Source of the DNA: Tricholomella constricta
Taxonomy: Eukaryota; Basidiomycota; Agaricomycetes; Agaricales; Lyophyllaceae
Direction of reading: 5' to 3'
Length of the DNA: 64,000 nt
Assembly (NCBI GenBank): GCA_013368375.1
Contig: JAACJP010000036.1
Coordinates: 186,001 to 250,000 of the forward strand
Shown: piece by piece, positions 31,913 to 42,834 of the stretch
How the letters are laid out: every line of letters begins with the position of its first letter
Position numbering within the stretch: position 1 is the stretch's first letter
Made by a program: the position numbers and the translations under genes
The notes under the pieces: generated by a model
Database searches by the model: none
Told to the model about the DNA's origin: nothing
What the model saw: only the letters and a program-made list of their open reading frames with translations

Positions 31913-32065
31913 TGGGTTATCCTCATTACCTGTTATGTTGTCAGACCCCCTAGGTCGTCTCGCCGAAGGTCGGCTTGATGCCTAACCCCCCTCAGCGATA
32001 GAGCATATACAAGTACTTGACAATTGATTGTGTTACGGATCGGAATGCGCTGGAACAAACAGACG
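31913..32065 (+). repeat. B1 split direct repeat
   Basis: 153 bp, starts TGGGTTATCCTC and ends CAAACAGACG; identical to B2. It is separated from A2 by three nucleotides, AAA. Confidence 0.95.
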
Positions 32066-32068
32066 AAA

Positions 32069-32264
32069 TGACAGTCCTCTGAAAGGAGGCACGGGATGAA
32101 AGAGGAACGCGTTTCGGGGCGTGATCAGCGCAAGGATCACGCCCCTTGATCTTGAACCATCACTTCCTTGGGATTATTCCCGGTCCACTTGGCTCGTTCT
32201 GCGCGTACACGCGCTACTCGCCCTCGTTCTACCAGGGACTCTAGCCTTTACAAGTAAAATTTGG
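32069..32264 (+). repeat. A2 split direct repeat
   Basis: 196 bp identical to A1, with the same 11-bp inverted repeat (32116-32126 and 32135-32145). Confidence 0.95.
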
Positions 32265-32372
32265 CCCTCCCACCTCTCCCTCTTCTGCTTATTTTATTAT
32301 CCCTACTTATTATCATACATTCGCTGGTTTTTACTACTTGTGTTCTTTCGCTTGACAACCTACATTACCTTT

Positions 32373-32525
32373 TGGGTTATCCTCATTACCTGTTATGTTG
32401 TCAGACCCCCTAGGTCGTCTCGCCGAAGGTCGGCTTGATGCCTAACCCCCCTCAGCGATAGAGCATATACAAGTACTTGACAATTGATTGTGTTACGGAT
32501 CGGAATGCGCTGGAACAAACAGACG
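32373..32525 (+). repeat. B2 split direct repeat (3' terminus)
   Basis: 153 bp identical to B1; followed by the flanking CAT. Confidence 0.95.
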
Positions 32526-33318
32526 CATGATCACTTTCGCGGCAACACTTACATACATTTGCCGATCGCACGCCTCAATTGCAAAAGCATGATGCATCAT
32601 ACTCTACTAAATACTCCTATATCGTAGTATCAAGCGGCAACGTTGAACGTTCGACAGATGGAATCCACACATCTTAGACTACTTTATACTGTACCAAATG
32701 ATGAGTGTCGTCACAGTACTAGTCAATAGTTGATTATCGTGAGCCAGACATCTCCCATGATCCATCCCATCCAACCTCTCCCATCCATTTTCAACCATCT
32801 CCCATCTCTAAGGTATCTCCCACATCGAAGAGGGGGGTGGGGGCGGATATTAGTCTGATAATCAAAAACTAACAATCTAGGGATAACAAAAGGCCCCGAA
32901 CCAAAAGCTGAAACAAGGAACGCAAATGATGAGTATATGCGTTATCAGACACCAAAGATCAGAAAAAGAAAAATCAGATACGCAGCGTCTAGACTCTAGA
33001 ACTCCAGATTCTAGACGCATAAGTATAAAGCAGCCGGACGTTGATCAATCGACTTCCCAAGAGCGCCTGTCCGAACCAACCGCCTCTCGCCAATAGGGCA
33101 AGCAGGGGGCACAAAAAAGGACAGGACACGGACAGGGGAGAGAGCTCTCCGAAGTGTCATATGGCCCCGGCAAATATCATCATACCATATATTGAGATAT
33201 GGCAGGTAAAGAAAAAACACTCACATCAAATCAGATCACATCACATCCAATAAGCACCCCGTCCGTCCGTCCAATCCATCCGCGTAAGATCGGTCCCGGT
33301 CCCGGTCCTGTTGTTCCC
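32526..33318. other. intergenic, no gene recognised
   Basis: AT-rich flank of the retrotransposon running to the 3' end of the DHHC gene. It contains runs of short CCCATC-like words (32753-32822) and a G-rich tract (32831-32848). Confidence 0.5.
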
Positions 33319-34856
33319 CTATTCATCATCCTCATCATCTTCTTCGTCGGTGAGTTCCTCGCCCCTTCTAACGCCCTGATGGCGCGCGTAGCCTTCGCGG
33401 CGCGCCCAGGACCGGCCGTCCGTGTAGGGGCTGATGCGGAATGGGAGGAAGAGGGTGTACAGCGGGCTGGGTGGTCAGAAAACAGAAAATTGAATTAGCT
33501 TTTGTGCCTGTGTGACAACTTGTTGCATAAGTAAGTGGGTGACGTACTATCCAGGTTCGCCGACGTTGAAGAATAATTGCAGGTTTCTCCGTTTCCTGAC
33601 AAAAGGAGCGATAAGAACCCGAGCTCACGCAAGGATTGTTTATAAGACGCACCCGAGGTCGTAAGAGTTCACGAAAGTCTGTGACGCTAACATGTCAGCA
33701 CCGAAGCTTTTCTTGATATGACGATTCCACCAACCTCGCCGCGAGACTTTGCTTTCCTGCGATACACTTCGTGGTCCTGGCCTTCGACTGACGTTTCAGC
33801 CCACGAGATACTGTATAGGTGGTACGACAGCATGATCCCCACAGCCAAGCAAATAACCACGGAGAGCAAGTAAGTGATGATATACGCGATTTCGGGGACG
33901 TGGTAGGGCCATCGTGTCTGCTCTAGGCGTGTCAGTGAATGGAATGCCGACGACAGGAAGTGGGAGCGACGGACATATGTGATGCCTAGTGCTTCTAGTA
34001 GCTGTGTGTACCCGAGAACGCTGACGCAGAAGGTCGATACGACGAGGTAGGCCCTGTTGAAAGGATGTTAGTTTAGACTTGAGAAAGGGTAGTCCGGATA
34101 CGTACATGAACATGACGAAATGACGTTCGTTATGCAGCCCGACACATTGGTTGATCCCTGGTTGGAAGATCAGGCGTCAATTACTCTGGAAAAGGTAACA
34201 AAGACGCACACTGTCACGAATGAGATGCAAAACCAAAGTCGAAGGCCATAGAAACTCACGGGACAGTGGTGATCGTACTTGAGCACACATCGGTTGCAGA
34301 TACGACAGTGATGCGTTCGCTTTCATTGTCAAATGTGAGCACCCATCCATCCTGTGGAATTCTGCGTCGTACTCACCTCGGGCTTCGTCTGGCCACACTT
34401 GCTGCACTGTGTCGTCTCTGCTCGCGTAACATTGAGCACAGACGACCACCGCACGCGTCCCGACATTGCCCTTCCTTTAGGGGGCCGGCTCCTCCTCGCC
34501 CACAAGATATTGCGACCAGGTTCGGGAGGCGGGTCGTCAACGAACCCAGGCTTGACCGTGCACACATAGAAGTAGTGCATAAACATATTTAACGCGATTA
34601 ATAGGCACGCTGGAAGCGTGATAACAGGGTATGAAAGACTGGGCATTATTACATCGACTAGAAGGAGAAAGAATATGAATATGGAAGTCAGCGGAGAAAT
34701 GTAAGGATTAAAAAACGCACAAAAGCATATTGTTCCTACAGTGATGAGGATGACGGCCAACCCCACGAAGAATGGACCCGCCGCGCCGGTGAGTCTATCT
34801 CCAGCGCGTTCTAGAGCTTTGAAGCAACGAAATACGGATCGTGAACACCATGTCAT
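33319..34856 (-). CDS. DHHC palmitoyltransferase, with 1-nt exon
   Basis: Eight exons on the minus strand give 381 aa: 34856-34377, 34319-34260, 34210 (one nucleotide), 34157-34106, 34053-33731, 33686-33653, 33595-33548, 33466-33319. The protein has two hydrophobic segments (about residues 27-50 and 57-75), a Cys-rich domain (TQCSKCGQTKPE, RTHHCRICNRCVLKYDHHCP) with the catalytic DHHC near 176-179, then WINQCVGLHNERHF, two more membrane segments (YLVVSTFCVSVLGY and IITYLLSVVICLAVGIMLSY) and an acidic tail. The family S-acylates proteins at endomembranes or the plasma membrane. Without the single T at 34210, flanked by AG and GTGCG, the frame breaks right after DHHCP and the invariant Trp is lost; with it every junction is in phase to the stop. 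The start is the first ATG of the open frame. Subfamily not assigned. Confidence 0.88.
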
Positions 34857-35582
34857 CGTCGTCCTGTGGCAGAAGGAAATAAGCGCCGGTCCACGTTATC
34901 TGCTCACGTGTTCGAGAATTGTTCCGACCTTCGGAGTCAAAATTTTTGCTTTTTCGAGAACTGCCGTGATCCTCATAGTTCCGTTTGTACGATAAAATAA
35001 GAACCCGACAATGCTCGCATAGTAGTTACGTAGATCCCCTCGTCGAACTCACTTCGTGTCGTTCAGCCACAATGCGCAGCTGCGCATGTTCCAAATTTGG
35101 TTCGCATCGACGGCACAACTGCCATCAAGGGGCCGAAGCGATCGCGAGACCCGAGACTGGCCCCGAAAACTTGCCGGCCGCCCCTCATCGTCAGCCAAGT
35201 AACTCTTGGTTCCTCTCCTGAACGTCGTAAACTGTGGCTGTCCGGCTCAAAATAGTATGCACTGCCTGCGTACTAGATAATCAAAACAACAGAAAGAGAA
35301 CAGTTTATGACAGCTGGAGGACATTACAAGTCATAACTCGCTTTTACAGCTGACATCTGGACGTTTCGAATTCCTGTCTACATGTGATCATGATCGCTGT
35401 CGCATGAAGAGCGCCCTGTAGCCCCTGCCGCGAATAACGATTTAGGCACCAAATCATCCAATTACCAATAAATACGGCGGATCGCAGAAACGCAAATTTT
35501 TGTGGTCTCCTTGTACTTAACCTTCCCCCACACTCTTTTTTCTTTTTTTTGGTGTCCTCCGTCCGGTCTACTCTCGTTGATC
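34857..35582. other. divergent promoter region, DHHC gene and CDA-B
   Basis: It lies between a minus-strand and a plus-strand start. No gene seen. The CDA-B leader ends in a T/C-rich tract, common ahead of fungal start codons. Confidence 0.5.
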
Positions 35583-37022
35583 ATGTTCGCAAAGGCAATC
35601 TTCACTCTTACTCTGGCTGTTTTCGCCACAGCGTTTCCCGCAAAGCGTGCCCCCGCACAAGTTGTCACAAAATGCACTGTCCCTAACACTGCTGCCCTGA
35701 CATTCGTGAGCGATCTTTGAACCTCGTCGGGATTCTTTGACTTCTTAACACGCTTTGAGTAGGATGACGGTCCTTACGTCTATCTGTAAGCCTCCGCCTA
35801 CCTTTAGCAATCCAAGTAATCTAACGCTCTCGCTTCGCCAGGTATGATGTCAGCAAAGCCCTCATCGCTGCCGGCGCGAAGGGAACCTTCTTCTTCAGTG
35901 CGAATCTAATTTTTACACATATCTTATCACGTTTATGCTCAATTATCGATTTCAGACGGTAATAACTGTATGTTGATTCTCCTTATGTTATGCATCTCTT
36001 CCGGAAATGCTTATTTGTCTGCCCACTTAGTTGGCTGCATCTACACCGAGGACAACGCAAAGCGCGTCAAGTATGCGCACGACAAAGGTCATCAAGTCGC
36101 TTCGCACACTTGGAGCCACGCCCACCTGAACACCCTCAATTGGGACCAACGTACGTCCTACTAACCCCCTGATCAGGAATCCGTTCCTGATTTTCCGACC
36201 GTGTGATAGTCCATGATGAGTTCTGGCGCGTTGAACGTTAGTTGTTAGTTATCCGTAGCTGCGGACCCCCTGACCCTCACCCCACAGAGGCCCTGCAACG
36301 GATTACTGGCGTCATCCCCGCTTTCGCGCGTCCCCGTACGTTATACCCCTCTCCAACGTTATACTTCCCCCTAATTAAATCCGCGCAGCCTATGGTGAAT
36401 ATAACGATCTCGTCGTCGAGGTAGCCCGCGTCCGTGGACAAACTCTCGCCAACTGGGACTTTGAGTAAGCCATCATTTCCTCTCTCTCTCTCTGCTGAGA
36501 TATGATTCGAACATTTCTCTGACCGTGTACAATTAATTACACAGCTCGGGCGATTCGTCGGGCAAGACCACAGCGCAGATCATGCAGGCCTACGACGGCA
36601 TTGCCCTCGCCCGCCCCAGCACCATCCTCGCTCTCAACCACGACGTGTACCGTAAGCACTCTCCCTTCCCCCCCCCACCTCTTTTCCTGACCCAAGTACC
36701 CATTACTAATGAACATCGCGCAAACATAGAACAAACCGCGTATGTCCCCTTTCCCTAAAGCCTCTTCCAATTTCCGGGTGTCTATCTAACTTGTTTTGTG
36801 ATATAGTCAAGTGATCGTCCCCCACGCCATCGCCACCCTCCAGCGAGCGGGGTACAAGCTCGTCACTCTCGCCGAATGCCTCGGCATGCCTGCCTACCAG
36901 TACGTCGGCCCCCCCGCCGTCCGCGACGTACGTCTCTCGTCTCTTCGTCCTGCATTGTGCCTTTCTTCATCCGTGGGCTCATCGTCGTGTTTTCTTTTCT
37001 TTAGGCTTCCTGGACGTGCTAA
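35583..37022 (+). CDS. chitin deacetylase (CE4/NodB), CDA-B
   Basis: Twelve exons give 246 aa: 35583-35705, 35763-35785, 35842-35897, 35956-35967, 36031-36150, 36210-36236, 36288-36335, 36389-36464, 36545-36651, 36730-36739, 36807-36927, 37005-37022. It has a signal peptide (FTLTLAVFATAFPA). Motifs: TFDDGPYVYL, HTWSH, RPPYGEYND, WDF-D, ILALNHDV. The architecture is that of CDA-A, exon for exon, with only exon 1 differing in length. Sequence divergence from CDA-A is clearly larger than that of CDA-C, so this is an older paralogue. It is convergent with CDA-C. The expected role is secreted chitin-to-chitosan conversion. Confidence 0.92.
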
Positions 37023-37774
37023 TCGCTCTTCTGGCTATTACGAGGAGCTACTTCTACTCTCATTTGCTACAAATGGACTTTATGGACAATGGACTTCCGA
37101 CTCACCTTACCTCCTCCGTAGTCATTATAGTATAATATTCGACCCGTTGGACATTGTTTCGGACACACACCCTCACTCTCACTCTCGCTCGCTACACACA
37201 CACTCGTTAACGGACACTTTGATACAGCTGGTATCGTCACGGTCTTTCATTGGATTAGGATTAGGATTAGAAAATTATATTGTTTGTACCCACCGCTGAT
37301 CCAGACCCATGCAAGGGGTCTTTGGAGGTACTCGTAATCCTCAGTACATGAGAACGAGGCACTGTATGCACGTTGAGCGCGCCATCATATTTGGATCAAA
37401 ACGCGTCCCGACTTCTCGACGATACGACAAACAGCTCGACTCAGGAACCCAAAAGATACATAAAAGCGAATCGAAGTCCAATCAACTTATCAGATCTTTG
37501 ACTGCAACCAAATGAGATAGTGCTTATATAGGGTGGGCGTCATAAACCGGGCGGATGTACAAAACCATACTATATATATAATATTAACGATAAGAGATAA
37601 TTCAACCGAATGTGTTGTACAAAATCGTGACATAGGAAAAGGGAAAGGGGAAGGAGTGGGCGGGCGGACCGTGACGTTTGGAGCCGACGAGAACATGTGC
37701 CATGTGCCACGAAATTGTACATCAATGAGGGGGAGGTAGGTAGGTGTCCATGAGTATTAGCTCGGAAACTCGGC
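37023..37774. other. convergent intergenic region
   Basis: 3' regions of CDA-B and CDA-C meet here. The right part (from about 37404) is inside the inverted duplication. A GGATTA-like short repeat is at 37254-37269. Confidence 0.6.
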
Positions 37775-39770
37775 TTAGCATCGCCAGGAGGCCTGGAACA
37801 AGAGGGTCGGTCACAGTAAGCGCGGCGCTCTTGCTTTATTTTTTGTGAGGAGGAAAATACTGACATCGGGGGTGCCACGGGGTCCGACGCTTTGGTAGGC
37901 GGGGAGTCCGAGGCATTCGGCCACGGTAACGAGTCTATAACCAGCGTTCTGCAGCTTTTTGATGGCGTAGGGGAGTACTTGGTCGCTGTTTCAAACAAGA
38001 ACGGTTTTAGCAAATAGGAAACCTTGTAGTAGAATAAGCTCGAAGCACGCACACAGTGGTTTCTTGAAGAGTTAAAAAGATGCTGAGCACTGTTTCGGTT
38101 GATACGAGGTGATTAGGTACTTACTATAAACTTCGTGGTTCAGAGCCAGGATGGTGCTTGGGCGTTTGGCAATGATATTGTCATAGAGGTTTTCGCTTTG
38201 AGCCGGGGTTGCACCAAGAGAATCCTTAGAGCTACAACGAACAAGAGAGTGAGTTGATGGACCAGCCACTGCGGCAAGATAACATACTCAAAGTCCCAGA
38301 GTACCAGCTTCTGCCCTCTGCTAGAGGAGACCTGTCGCACGAGATCGTTGTATTTTCCGAAGGCTGCTCCAATTCAGCCGGGTGGGTCATTTTCAATAGC
38401 CATGGATGGACATACGAGGACGCATAAATGCGGGGACAACGCCGACGATCCTTTGCAACGCCTCTGTATAGGAGTTCGTGTCAGCCACTTGCAATGAGGG
38501 GAGTTGAGCAGAAACCCATACGTTCGACTCGCCGCAATTCATCGTCAACTGTATCGTCATTTCACAAATGTTCCCCAAGCAAAAAGAATCTGTTCCCTTA
38601 CTTTGATCCCGGGAGAGAGTGCTCAAATCTTTGTGGCTCCACGTGTGCGATGCAACTTGGTGGCCATTGTCGTAAGCATAACGGACACGCTTGATTTCGT
38701 CCGCGTTGTAGATACAGCCATCTGGTAAACAGGGGGAGGGGTGGAGTCTTTTAGGAGTTGAAAAGGAGATGTAGAAAGATTACGCTCACAGTTATTGCCA
38801 TCTGGGCAAAGCATATTCGCATTGGGTCATTGCTTCCATGCAAGAAGTAGAAATTGAAAGGACATACTGAAGAAGAATGTCCCCTTTGCGTTAGCTGCTA
38901 CAAGGGCGTCGCTGACGCCGTATCTTGGCCCAATCTATATCAGGGAGGAGCCTCGAATAACTTCAGCACTGGTAACGTACAGATACAACCATGGACCATC
39001 ATCCTATCAGTTGCCCAAAGCGTTAAGCCAAGGACTATGAAACACGAATAAAAGTGGACCCACAAATGTCAACGCAACGGTATTAGGAACAGTGCATTGT
39101 GTGATGACCTGTGCGAGTTGCTGCCTTTTTTGCGCAGGGCTAGCAGAAGCTGCAAGAGCAAGGCATGCGGCGATGAAAACGGTGGCTTTGAAGGACATTG
39201 CAGTTGCAGTTGAGAAAGGCGGGGAGAGGGGTGTTGGCCTGTGAAATTTTAAATCAGTCCACGGAAAAGGAGCTATGCGATCGAGGGGCGAGGAGGGGTG
39301 GACGGGGGAAATTTTCTACGACCCGAAACTATCATTTATAGCATTCAGCAGTATCGTGTGTCGCAAAATTTTCAAAAATGCCATGTTCGGTATATCGTCG
39401 ACGTACCCAACAATATCGCATGACCTCGAGATGATATAACGTATGAATTAAATATAGCACAAATTTCGGCATCGAGTCAGCGCGCTGACCTCCAAATTAG
39501 CTAAAAATAGATAGAAGTATACGACGGAGCCACGTGACCGTGAATGTACGTAAGGTTGAAGTCCAATTGCCAACAGTTCCAGGTGCTTTGATCCTGTGCT
39601 CTCTTTAAACGGGAAGAGGAGTTCGCGATCTATGTTAACCAAATGCCAGGGTAGTGTTCTGCGTAATTGGATTGCAGAAAGACCGTTAACCGTTAGAACA
39701 AACTTTTGGCGCCCAATAGTACGAGTCAGGTGGGCAGATAGTAGCGGGCGCCACAAGCCACAAGCCGGAG
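37404..39770 (-). repeat. inverted segmental duplication, copy 2 (CDA-C block)
   Basis: The reverse complement of this interval matches about 15020-18080 through promoter, all exons and introns, and 3' region. It lacks the roughly 770 bp that copy 1 has between the TTCTAACGGTTAACGGT block and TCTGCAATCC. Confidence 0.8.
37775..39198 (-). CDS. chitin deacetylase (CE4/NodB), CDA-C
   Basis: Twelve minus-strand exons: 39198-39064, 39003-38981, 38923-38868, 38801-38790, 38721-38602, 38548-38522, 38463-38416, 38363-38288, 38231-38125, 38062-38053, 37985-37865, 37792-37775. They give 250 aa, the same as CDA-A. Signal peptide and NodB motifs remain: TFDDGP, HTWSH, RPPFGKYND, WDF-D, ILALNHEV. Several positions shared by the other three copies differ: YDVSK is YGVSD, TWDQ is SRDQ, and HDEMWRVE is DDELRRVE. 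All splice sites are intact. It may be an active enzyme with relaxed constraint, a copy with changed specificity, or an early pseudogene. It is followed downstream on the same strand direction by CDA-B's convergent 3' end and preceded by hydrolase 1. Confidence 0.85.
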
Positions 39771-40019
39771 TCACGCTAGTTGTTATATTATAACACTTGC
39801 CATCCAGACACACACTTACTCTCGCTACACATGCACTTGTTAATTATAATGGTTCATTGGATTGCGATTTGGATTTGGGAATTACTTGCTTGCATATTTC
39901 CCCCGCTGAATACACGCAACGTGTCTTTATCCCACAGAACCAATCCGAGTCAACCCATGCCCAAACTAACCAAAAAAAACTCATGTCCCTCCCTCTCCAA
40001 CAACGCGCGCCAGGCTCAG
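39199..40019. other. CDA-C promoter and 3' region of hydrolase 1
   Basis: The left part is the duplicated promoter with a minus-strand TATAAAT (39334-39340), 136 nt before the CDA-C start. No gene recognised from 39770 to 40019. Confidence 0.55.
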
Positions 40020-41675
40020 TCACTGCACCACAGTCAACTTGCCCTCCCAATCTACAAACCACCTCGGGACGCCGGCCTTTTGCTGCGCGTCGAGCGATGT
40101 CTCGACAGGTCCAGAAGCTGACGAAACGGGCCGTGCCCACGCACCGATATCCTTCAAAAAGCTCTCCACGGCTTCCCAGTATCCAGAATTCTCAGTCAAC
40201 AAGTCATCTGCAACGAAACATCGCATCAGAATGAATGTATCACACACACACACACACACGCGCGCTCGAGGGTTAGTGGTGTTGGATGCTTACTATGCCC
40301 CGCACGCTCAATGCGCACGAACTTATCATCGGCAGGTCCAGGTCCAACCACTTCCAGCGGCTCTCCCTCTTTTTCTTTAAGGTCATTCCCAGATCCCCCT
40401 TCCCGCTTCTCCCCCCCGCGGCGCGCCTGTGCAGCCTCCCACAGCCTATCCATCAACACCGGCGGCACCACCCGATCGCACCTTGCGCTGATCATGAGGA
40501 TGGGCGCGGTGGTCGGTATGAGCGGCATCTTTGCCGCAGAGGCCCATTTCTGCGTGCAAAGGAAGGGAAGGTACCTGACTATGGGCATGGGCCTGGGCAT
40601 GCGTTGGACCACGTCGGGGAGGGAGGTGAAGGTGTTTGAGACGATTAGGGCGAAGATCTGGAAGGTGGGTGGGTGAGGTGAGGTGAGGTGAGGTGAGGTA
40701 AGTTTATGAAGTAGTTTGAATACCTTGTTTGGGTTACGGCTTGCAAGGTCGATTGCAACTGCGCCTCCTAGCGAGTGGGCAAGAAGAACCTATATGTATA
40801 TATATATAGAGAGAGAGAGAGAAAGAGAGACCGTGAGTGGCACAGGCACAGACAATATTGATAATGAATACATTACAATTGGAGTCTGCGCGAGGTAAGG
40901 CTCGCTTAGGACGTAGTCGAGTCCCGTCTGCGCATCGATCATAAGTCCTGTGGGGAAAGAGTCAGTCAAGCTGCAAGGCGGGTGCATGATTCTGAACATC
41001 GTGGCGAGTTGCACCTTTCTCGCTCGGTGTTCCTTCCGAGAAGCTATACCTATATCCCAAGTCCCAAGTCCCAAGTCAGACCTCCGCAATCTCCAATGGA
41101 AACCAAAGTCTTAGGGGGGGGGGGAACGCACCCGCGATAAGAGAGCATCAACACATTACACCCCATCCCAAAAAGTTTCTGCGCCACATCCAAGTACTGC
41201 CAATTCTGCTCCCCGTTCCCATGGAACACAATAACAGTCGCCCGCGCATCTGCCGCAGCAGGTGTCATCTCCACCCGGGCATCATCCGTACAGCTTCTTA
41301 TCGGAGACTTGTAGTCCTCTGCGAGGATCTCGCGGGTCTGGGGAATGAAATAGCAGGCCAGGTTGAAGCCGTCGGGGGTCTTGAGGAAGGGCGCCATGTA
41401 ATCCATCCCCTTTCGTAGCGGCGTTTCCAGCCCTGCAATGTCAACGTTAACCGAGAGGAGTCATGATCAGTGCAAGGTTTTTTTTTGTTTTTTATTGGCT
41501 TCTTTTTTTGGCAGGATGGGTCTGCGTGCTCGTGCTTACATGGTTGGGGTTCGCCGAAGAATGCGCCGGGATAGACGAGCAGGCGTTGGCCATGGCGCAA
41601 AATCTGTAGACAACATTTCGTGCAAGTGGCGCACCGCCGAATCAGCAGGACACTCACAAGGCCCAGGAGACTCAT
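40020..41675 (-). CDS. alpha/beta hydrolase 1 (BEM46/ABHD13-like)
   Basis: Eight minus-strand exons give 368 aa: 41675-41658, 41603-41540, 41432-41132, 41049-41015, 40947-40877, 40789-40724, 40657-40294, 40207-40020. Motifs: the oxyanion-side strand VIVFHGNGEQ, LSYRGYSFSEGTPSEKGL, the nucleophile elbow LAHSLGG (Ser near 169, with Ala in place of the first Gly of GxSxG), an acid in ISARCDRVVPP, and a C-terminal His in RAGHSND. This order fits the BEM46/ABHD13 branch of serine hydrolases. The first exon encodes only MSLLGL, so an upstream exon cannot be excluded; its paralogue begins 14 residues earlier. Exon 7 has a Lys/Glu/Gly-rich insertion before the His. A GGTGA pentamer array lies in the intron at 40672-40696. 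Substrate unknown. Confidence 0.88.
40672..40696. repeat. (GGTGA)5 array inside an intron
   Basis: Five perfect pentamers within the intron between exons 6 and 7 of hydrolase 1. Confidence 0.85.
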
Positions 41676-42277
41676 GTTCAATGACTATGGTGCTAGGTGG
41701 GGTTCAAGTTCGTCAGACGGTTATGTATGTGAAATATTTAAGGGAAATGGACGATGGATCACCTGGCGCTGGTTCGTGGAGGATAAGTGCAGTGTCGAGA
41801 ACCAGTTCTTGATGATGCAGCAGTCGCCTATTTAAAGCAAAAGCTGACGTTGTCTTTGTTTCGATCTGGGCATAAGGTGTCAAACACCGAGGACACATGT
41901 CCCCACACATGGCTTCCCTTTATATACATTAGCTTCCTGGAGTCACAGCTTTTGTTAATTCAGATAGAGCGCGGTAGCCCGCATCTAGGTTCATAATGAT
42001 AGCCGAGCTAATACTGACGTTGGTCCGGTTCGCCCGTGTGCGCCTATCAACAATAACGCTCCCCTGTGTGATTTACTCAATAGCTGAAAGCACTCAGAAG
42101 TCAGGATCAACCTCATATCTTGAAGTGCGGCCGGCACGTTGCTGGCAATGCTACATCAAGTAATTCCCTCGAAGCTTAAAGAAACGTCGTGATTGAGAGG
42201 GATGACCTATGACCGTATAACGGACTCAATATCAGACAACAACATAAACCAATCAACACGTACCTCACCCTCAACCC
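41676..42277. other. intergenic; start of a tandem duplication
   Basis: No gene recognised. From about 42013 the sequence resembles 42875 onward, marking the first unit of a tandem duplication that carries the truncated Rossmann gene. Confidence 0.5.
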
Positions 42278-42834
42278 TCACTCCAGCCGTGCCTTCAAAG
42301 GGCTGAGCCAGCTCCCAAATACATACCAAAACTTGCTCGAATCCAGTGCGCGGCCCAACAGCCCAACACTGCGCGGCAGCGCCCGTAGTGCTCTTCTCTC
42401 ATCAGCTCGCGCACCCGCCGTGCGTGCTCCAGCAGTAGTCGCAGTGGAAGAAGGGTGGCGCGGGCGGGGACGCACCAGGCAGAGGCAGAGGCAAAATCCC
42501 GCCAATCGTACGTCATGATTAAGCTTATCATTGTAAAGCAGCTTACTTATATGCGGACCGACCTTGAGGGCCTTCCAAGTCCTTGGTGGGTGCGGGTGCG
42601 GGTTCGACTCGAAGTCTATGTAGACAAAACACCATGGACCAGTTGTGCGGAGATGAGGAGCCGCCCCGGAGACAGGCGAGGTTGGGGGGTAGCGGAGTGG
42701 TAGGAGTCTGGAGTCTTTTGGGTCGACTCAGATGGAGTTCAATTCGATCTCGGCGCTTGCACGCGCGGGCGGGCGTGTGTACTCAAGGTGGCTGGCCGTT
42801 GTATCTGCGTTTGTGTGTGCGTTCTTTTTTGGAG
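42278..42834 (-). pseudogene. decayed tandem copy of the Rossmann-fold gene
   Basis: The interval aligns with 43178-43930. The end of the last exon is well kept (ALPRSVGLLGRALDSSKFWY and LSPLKARLE before the stop). About 110 bp of that exon are missing near 42500-42520. The copy of exon 2 (42565-42834) is riddled with indels, and exon 1 with the nucleotide-binding motif is absent. It cannot encode the full protein. The remaining terminal reading frame could still be transcribed. Confidence 0.8.

Larger units (their letters stand above)
25762..32525 (+). mobile_element. tyrosine-recombinase retrotransposon with split direct repeats (Ngaro-like)
   Basis: A 6764-bp element with the order A1 (25762-25957), Gag-like ORF, RT-RNase H ORF, tyrosine recombinase ORF, B1 (31913-32065), AAA, A2 (32069-32264), 108-bp spacer, B2 (32373-32525). 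A1/A2 and B1/B2 each read as identical. This split-direct-repeat arrangement is the hallmark of Ngaro and PAT groups of the DIRS order, whereas DIRS1 itself has inverted terminal repeats. There is no target duplication of the LTR type, no protease and no DDE integrase. The trinucleotide CAT sits immediately outside both ends (25759-25761 and 32526-32528), as expected if a circular intermediate was inserted by recombinase at a CAT target. The element is inserted 76 bp beyond the copia target duplication. Confidence 0.93.

Noticed and set aside
25762..32525. Interpretation as a Crypton or as a DIRS1-type element
   Set aside because: Cryptons lack reverse transcriptase, and DIRS1 has inverted terminal repeats. 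Here the repeats are direct and split, so the Ngaro/PAT type fits better.
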